This document shows, piece by piece, positions 59,912-64,000 of a stretch of 64,000 bases of DNA. The notes below the pieces were generated by a model that did not search any database, was not told the origin of the DNA, and saw nothing but the letters and a program-made list of their open reading frames with translations. The translations under genes and the position numbers were made by a program. Source of the stretch: Clostridium fallax (lineage in GTDB: Bacteria > Bacillota > Clostridia > Clostridiales > Clostridiaceae); NCBI RefSeq assembly GCF_900129365.1, contig NZ_FQVM01000012.1:1-64000 (forward strand), read 5' to 3'. Numbering within the stretch: the first letter of the stretch is position 1; every line of letters starts with the position of its first letter.

Positions 59912-61366
59912 TTGACTGCAGAAATTTATGAAAAAAAGACCCTAGTTGAGTTAAGAGAATTAGCGAAAAAATTAGGGGTTAAAAATATTTCTAAGAAAAA
60001 GAAAAAAGAACTTATTGATGAAATTATAGAACATTCTCCTAATGCCATTGAAAAGGACGGTGTTATATTAAGAGAAAAAATAACACCTAAAAGTGGAGCT
60101 TTAGAGAGTAAAGAAAGTATTAATTTAGATTATAAAAATGAACATAAAGAAATTAATAGAAATGAAAATAAGGAATATGTAAAAGAAAATGATAAAAAAA
60201 ATATAAATAATGATTCTATTGACAATCAGTCAGATTATTCAAAGGGTGTTTTAGAAATATTAGAAAGCAATAATTTTGGTTTTCTAAGATGTAGAAATTA
60301 TTTAACTGGTGATGATGATGTCTATGTATCTCCTTCTCAAATTAGAAGATTTAATTTAAGAACAGGAGATGAAGTAGAAGGTAGAGTTCGTCAACCTAAA
60401 GAAGGAGAAAAGTTTAAGGCTTTATTAAGAGTAGAAAAAGTAAATGGAGATAATCCAGAAAAAGCTGTTCAAAGAAAAGCTTTTGAAACATTAACTCCTA
60501 TTTATCCACAAGAGAGATTAAAACTTGAGACTAACAATTCTAAAGACTTATCATCAAGACTTATGGATATAATATGTCCAATAGGTAAAGGTCAAAGGGG
60601 AGTAATAGTTGCCCCTCCTAAAGCTGGAAAAACAACTTTACTAAAAAAAATAGCTCAAAATATTTCTATAAATTATCCAGATGTGAAACTTATAGTCCTT
60701 CTTATAGATGAGAGACCGGAAGAAGTTACAGATATGAAGAGATCTATAAACGGTGAGGTTATATATTCTACCTTTGATGAAGAACCTCAAAATCATATAA
60801 AGGTTGCACAGATGGTATTAGAAAGAGCTAAAAGAATGGTAGAGCATGGTAAGGATGTGGTTATACTTTTAGATTCAATAACAAGACTTGCTAGAGCTTA
60901 TAACTTAACTATTAATCCAACAGGAAGAACATTATCTGGTGGATTAGATCCAGGAGCCCTAATAATGCCTAAAAAATTCTTTGGAGCTGCAAGAAATATT
61001 GAAGAAGGTGGAAGTCTTACCATATTAGCAACTGCTTTAGTTGAAACTGGTAGCAGAATGGATGATATGATATTTGAAGAATTCAAAGGAACAGGTAATA
61101 TGGAAGTTCATTTAGATAGAAAACTTCAAGAAAGAAGAATTTTCCCAGCGATAGATATATATAAGTCAGGAACTAGAAAAGAGGATTTACTTCTTTCAGA
61201 TGAAGAAAAGGAAGTTGCTTATAATATAAGAAGAGTTATGTATAGGGATGGAAATATTGAAAACATAACAGAGAACTTAATTAACACTCTTTCAAAAACG
61301 AAAAATAATGAAGAGTTTATAAGAACTTTCCAAAAGTTAAATTTAGATGAAAATAAAAGAGGATAA
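59912..61366 (+). CDS. rho: transcription termination factor Rho
   Basis: A 484-residue protein. The N-terminal helical domain (KKTLVELRELAKKLG) is followed by a Lys/Asn/Glu-rich, probably disordered insert (~45-110), the RNA-binding cold-shock-like domain (GVLEILESNNFGFLRC) and the RecA-like motor (Walker A VAPPKAGKTT, RPEEVTDM, ALIMPKKFFGAARN). The start is TTG 59912, five bases after GGAGGTG; the in-frame ATG at 59894 lies before that site. The last codons form one arm of a terminator hairpin. Confidence 0.95.
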   Translation: MTAEIYEKKTLVELRELAKKLGVKNISKKKKKELIDEIIEHSPNAIEKDGVILREKITPKSGALESKESINLDYKNEHKEINRNENKEYVKENDKKNINNDSIDNQSDYSKGVLEILESNNFGFLRCRNYLTGDDDVYVSPSQIRRFNLRTGDEVEGRVRQPKEGEKFKALLRVEKVNGDNPEKAVQRKAFETLTPIYPQERLKLETNNSKDLSSRLMDIICPIGKGQRGVIVAPPKAGKTTLLKKIAQNISINYPDVKLIVLLIDERPEEVTDMKRSINGEVIYSTFDEEPQNHIKVAQMVLERAKRMVEHGKDVVILLDSITRLARAYNLTINPTGRTLSGGLDPGALIMPKKFFGAARNIEEGGSLTILATALVETGSRMDDMIFEEFKGTGNMEVHLDRKLQERRIFPAIDIYKSGTRKEDLLLSDEEKEVAYNIRRVMYRDGNIENITENLINTLSKTKNNEEFIRTFQKLNLDENKRG

Positions 61367-61386
61367 GCTTTTGCTTATCCCTTTTT
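61361..61386. terminator. palindromic bidirectional terminator containing both stop codons
   Basis: A perfect 8-bp stem (61361-61368 with 61373-61380) with a TTTT loop and T-rich right and A-rich left flanks. The left arm holds the rho stop (TAA at 61364-61366) and the right arm holds the stop of the convergent glycosyltransferase gene (61375-61377). Confidence 0.88.
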
Positions 61387-62481
61387 ATTTATTAATTCAT
61401 TAGATAAATCTACTATTTTTTGCAATGAATATTGTTTAGATAAATTGGTAAGATTTAATTTCATATTTGACATTAAATCTGGATTTTCAATTAAATTATT
61501 TACATTCTCATTTAAGGTTTTTAAATTATCTATATAAATAGCTAGTCCAGCATTTGTTAAGAATTCTGTATTTTGAGATTCTTGACCTGGGATAACAAAG
61601 GGAATTATTAAAGGTATATTTTTAGTAATAGCCTCAGTAGAAGTTAATCCGCCAGGTTTAGAAATAAGTATATCAGAATTATCCATTATAGTACAAACAT
61701 CGTTAGTGTATCCTATAATGTGAATTTTTTTACCATCAATGGGTTTAGAATAAAGTTTAAGTAAATTTTCTTTTAGTTGCTGGTTTCTACCACAAATAAC
61801 AGTTATACGAAGGTTGTGTCTATTTTTCAAAAGTTCTTTTAAAACATAAGAAATTTTTGCAATTCCCATGCTTCCACTCATTAAAAGGATATTAAAATAA
61901 TCATCTTTAGGCAATTTAAGATCATCAGATTTTTTGTAAAATTCACTTTTAATAGGAATACCAAAAATAAATACTTTATTTTCAGGAATTCCTCTATTGC
62001 ATAAAGATTCCTTTGTTATAGAACTACCGGCTACATAAGCGTCTACATAATCACATAAGTAAGTACCATGAGCTACGAAATCTGTAACTATGGATATAAA
62101 TGGTATATTAATTAAGCCTTTTTCTTTTAATCTTCCTATAATATTAATACTTAAAGGATGAGTTGCTATTATTAAATCAGGCTTTTCTTTATTTATGTAA
62201 TCTAAAAGTTTTTTTTCTATTCCCCAAAAATTAAATTTTAAACTTTTATTTGTAAATTTATTATCTGTTATCTTGTAAAAAATTCCAAATAACTTAGGGA
62301 TTTTAGCTGCAGAGAATTCATAACCTTTAACAATTAATGAATTCCAAAATGGAGACGTGTTATATAAAAAATCATATTTAATTACTTTGAAATTCTCTTT
62401 AGTAAAAATCTCTGATAGTGAATTTGCTGCTTGATTATGACCCTGACCTGTTGAGGTAGTCAATAAAAGAACTTTCTTCAT
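61375..62481 (-). CDS. MGDG synthase/UgtP-like glycosyltransferase (GT28)
   Basis: A 368-residue GT-B enzyme. The N-terminal acceptor domain opens LLLTTSTGQGHNQAANSL, the MGDG-synthase-type motif, and the donor domain has LLMSGSMGIAKISYVL and ISKPGGLTSTEAI. Relatives add sugars to diacylglycerol, making glycolipids or the lipoteichoic acid anchor. The LtaS-like gene and lipid kinase elsewhere in the window would be pathway partners. It is convergent with rho, sharing a terminator. Its start has no strong ribosome site. Confidence 0.85.
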   Translation of the reverse strand: MKKVLLLTTSTGQGHNQAANSLSEIFTKENFKVIKYDFLYNTSPFWNSLIVKGYEFSAAKIPKLFGIFYKITDNKFTNKSLKFNFWGIEKKLLDYINKEKPDLIIATHPLSINIIGRLKEKGLINIPFISIVTDFVAHGTYLCDYVDAYVAGSSITKESLCNRGIPENKVFIFGIPIKSEFYKKSDDLKLPKDDYFNILLMSGSMGIAKISYVLKELLKNRHNLRITVICGRNQQLKENLLKLYSKPIDGKKIHIIGYTNDVCTIMDNSDILISKPGGLTSTEAITKNIPLIIPFVIPGQESQNTEFLTNAGLAIYIDNLKTLNENVNNLIENPDLMSNMKLNLTNLSKQYSLQKIVDLSNELINKKG

Positions 62482-62590
62482 CTATTTCACTGCCTTTTCG
62501 TTAATCTTGTTAAGTTTCCAACGATATCTATATTATTTTAACATTATATCATTAAGAATTAAAAGTATTTTTATATATAAATTTATAACA

Positions 62591-62617
62591 AAAATGGGAA
62601 AGACTTTGTCTTCCCCA
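62591..62617 (-). terminator. intrinsic terminator after rpmE
   Basis: Reading the minus strand, a 9-bp GC-rich stem (62596-62604 with 62608-62616, one G-U or mismatch) with a 3-base loop and T-rich tail. Confidence 0.82.
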
Positions 62618-62624
62618 TAATTGA

Positions 62625-62840
62625 TTACTTGTTAAGATTAAATCTCTTCTTGAATTTGTCAACTCTACCGCCGACATCAACGATTTTTTGCTTACCAGTG
62701 AAGAATGGGTGGCATTTAGAGCATATTTCTACTTTTAGTTCATCTTTAACTGAACCTGTTGTAAAAGTATTTCCACATGCACACTTAACAACTGCTTCAT
62801 GGTTGTACTTTGGATGTATGCCTTCTCTCATCTTATTCAC
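62625..62840 (-). CDS. rpmE: 50S ribosomal protein L31, zinc-binding type
   Basis: A 71-residue L31. The zinc-binding form is shown by CACG and CSKCHPFFTG, four Cys in all. It starts MREGIHPKYNHEAVVKC after two extra residues, MNK; a start at the second Met is possible but the first has the GAGGTG site. The zinc-free paralog type would lack these Cys. It is preceded by a near-consensus promoter on the minus strand. Confidence 0.96.
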   Translation of the reverse strand: MNKMREGIHPKYNHEAVVKCACGNTFTTGSVKDELKVEICSKCHPFFTGKQKIVDVGGRVDKFKKRFNLNK

Positions 62841-62876
62841 CTCTTTCTCGAGTTTATATCGTTATACAACTACTAA

Positions 62877-62905
62877 AGTATAGCATGGCGTAATATTATA
62901 GTCAA
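62877..62905 (-). promoter_or_regulatory. rpmE promoter
   Basis: Minus strand: TTGACT (62900-62905), 17 bases, TATACT (62877-62882). No Zur-box-like palindrome is evident. Confidence 0.75.
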
Positions 62906-62931
62906 GAAATTAAAAACTTAAGAAAAAATCT

Positions 62932-62959
62932 TTTTCAGCTAATTATAAAATGCTATAAT
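62932..62959 (+). promoter_or_regulatory. tdk promoter
   Basis: TTTTCA (62932-62937), 16 bases, and an extended -10 TGCTATAAT ending at 62959. Confidence 0.65.
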
Positions 62960-62995
62960 TTTATATAGAAATTTTCTTTATAAGGAGAGAAATAA

Positions 62996-63589
62996 ATGAG
63001 TAAGTTATATTTTAGATACGGGGCAATGAATTCAGGAAAATCAACCCACTTAATGCAGGTTGCATATAATTATGAGGAAAGAGGAATGAAAGTTCTTATA
63101 ATAAAACCTAAAACTGATAAAAAGGGTGGAAATAAATTAGTTTCAAGATTAGGGGTTGAAAGAGTAGTAGATTTAATGATATCAAGTAATGACAATGTTT
63201 ATAATAAAATAGAAGAATTTATTAAACAAAGTGGAGATATTCATTGTGTATTAGTAGATGAAGTTCAATTTTTAAAAAAGCATCATATAGATGAATTATT
63301 TGAATTAGCTATTGTTAAAGATATTCCTGTTATATGTTATGGATTAAGAACAGATTTTAAAATGAATGGCTTTGAAGGTAGTGAAAGATTACTACTTTTA
63401 GCTCATAGTATTGAAGAAATGAAAACTATTTGTACATGTGGAAGAAAAGCAATTCTTAATGGAAGAAAAATAAATGGAGAATATGTTTTTGAAGGAGAAC
63501 AAATAGCTATAGATAATGTAGATAATGTAGAATATGAATCTCTTTGTGGGAATTGTTACTTTAAATATAAAAAAGAAAAAAATCTTTAA
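62996..63589 (+). CDS. tdk: thymidine kinase
   Basis: A 197-residue type II thymidine kinase. The P-loop is AMNSGKSTHL, Walker B LVDEVQFL, the thymidine-binding lasso region GSERLLLLAHSIEE, and the zinc site CTCGRKA with CGNC. It phosphorylates deoxythymidine in the salvage pathway. The ribosome site is AAGGAGAG. The rpmE-tdk-DUF1385 order is usual in clostridia. Confidence 0.95.
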   Translation: MSKLYFRYGAMNSGKSTHLMQVAYNYEERGMKVLIIKPKTDKKGGNKLVSRLGVERVVDLMISSNDNVYNKIEEFIKQSGDIHCVLVDEVQFLKKHHIDELFELAIVKDIPVICYGLRTDFKMNGFEGSERLLLLAHSIEEMKTICTCGRKAILNGRKINGEYVFEGEQIAIDNVDNVEYESLCGNCYFKYKKEKNL

Positions 63590-63604
63590 GGGCATGGTGA
63601 GTAT

Positions 63605-64000
63605 ATGAGAAAGTGTCAAGTGGGAGGCCAGGCTGTTCTTGAAGGAGTTATGATGCGAGGGGCTAAAGGTATGGCTACTGCAGTTAGAACTCCTAATAAA
63701 AATATAGAGGTTGATTTTAAGGAGATAACTCCTTTAACTAAAAAAAATAAATTTTTTTCATTACCAATAGTTAGAGGATTTATTGGTCTTTTAGATTCTT
63801 TAGTTGAAGGAACTAGATGTCTTAAATTTTCTGCATCATTTTTTGAAGATGAAGAAGAACCATCAAAATTTGAAAAATGGTTTTCTGAAAAGTTTGGCGA
63901 TAAATCAGAAAAGATTATAATGACAATAACTTTTATTATATCTTTTATATGTGCTGTTGGATTATTTGTTATATTACCAACTATAGTAACTTCGTTTTTT
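63605..64000 (+). CDS. DUF1385 membrane protein (partial, runs off the window)
   Basis: The first 132 codons of a DUF1385 gene, starting at ATG 63605. The start CQVGGQAVLEGVMMRGAKGMATAVR is the family signature, and the last ~20 visible residues begin the first membrane segment. The gene continues beyond base 64000. In related genomes it lies between tdk/rpmE and prmC-prfA. Its biochemical role is unknown. It starts 15 bases after tdk and is likely co-transcribed. Confidence 0.88.
   Translation, partial: MRKCQVGGQAVLEGVMMRGAKGMATAVRTPNKNIEVDFKEITPLTKKNKFFSLPIVRGFIGLLDSLVEGTRCLKFSASFFEDEEEPSKFEKWFSEKFGDKSEKIIMTITFIISFICAVGLFVILPTIVTSFF

Overview
The window looks like chromosomal DNA of a low-GC, spore-forming, anaerobic member of Clostridium cluster I. 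Coding sequence is very AT-rich, AGA and TTA/ATA codons dominate, TTG starts are common, and there are clear sporulation genes (yabG, a SipL-like SPOCS/LysM gene, spoIIR, CotS-type kinases) plus an anaerobe's oxidative-stress protein (reverse rubrerythrin). Gene content and order around veg, cphB/cphA, ispE, spoIIR, pyrG, rho, rpmE and tdk resemble Clostridium perfringens or a close relative. The species call is an inference from memory, not a search result.

Layout. 1-200: 3' end of a 23S rRNA followed directly by tRNA-Asn, with no 5S between. 0.36-13.6 kb: cell-envelope and signalling genes: a CE4 polysaccharide deacetylase, an OmpR-type two-component system with a lipoprotein, an LtaS-like sulfatase, YedF, a diacylglycerol-kinase-like lipid kinase, a degenerate LytS-like kinase with two response regulators, and a NatAB-like ABC exporter. 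14-18 kb: an FAD oxidoreductase and the pyrimidine-reducing pair preT-preA, preceded by a cre-overlapped promoter. 18-29.5 kb: GDSL hydrolase, homocysteine methyltransferase, a RusA-like protein with a changed active site, TsaD, a serine-less alpha/beta hydrolase, HtrA, a BadF-type kinase, a Suv3-like helicase, two small paralogous membrane proteins, and L25/Ctc next to a single-domain L25-like protein.

29.6-46.1 kb is the most distinctive part. Three spore-coat-style glycosyltransferases and four CotS-type kinases (one degenerate) occur mainly as divergent glycosyltransferase/kinase pairs, with sigma-K-like and sigma-E-like promoters upstream of two of the kinases. Between them lie EutH, a small flavin electron-transfer locus (ApbE, an FMN-binding lipoprotein, and EetA-like and EetB-like membrane proteins), a LysR regulator, a radical SAM protein and an orphan solute-binding lipoprotein. 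46.3-57.5 kb: reverse rubrerythrin under a PerR-box-like operator, then the sporulation and storage block yabG, veg, sipL-like, cphB, cphA, ispE, spoIIR, with a candidate antisense-oriented small RNA between veg and sipL. 57.6-64 kb: a small DnaA-C-like protein, pyrG, rho, a glycolipid glycosyltransferase, rpmE, tdk and the start of a DUF1385 gene.

How it fits together. Envelope functions recur: LtaS-like sulfatase, lipid kinase and the UgtP/MGDG-type glycosyltransferase would all serve a lipoteichoic-acid/glycolipid cycle. The sporulation genes form a second theme: engulfment signalling (SpoIIR), coat assembly (SipL-like, YabG), coat modification (glycosyltransferase/CotS modules) and cyanophycin metabolism. 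Redox control is a third: PerR-like and Rex-like sites, flavinylation machinery and PreTA. I saw no insertion sequence, prophage, CRISPR array or plasmid-type gene. The strongest candidates for under-described biology are the GT/CotS modules, the compact flavinylation locus, the veg-sipL small RNA, and several proteins whose expected catalytic residues are missing.
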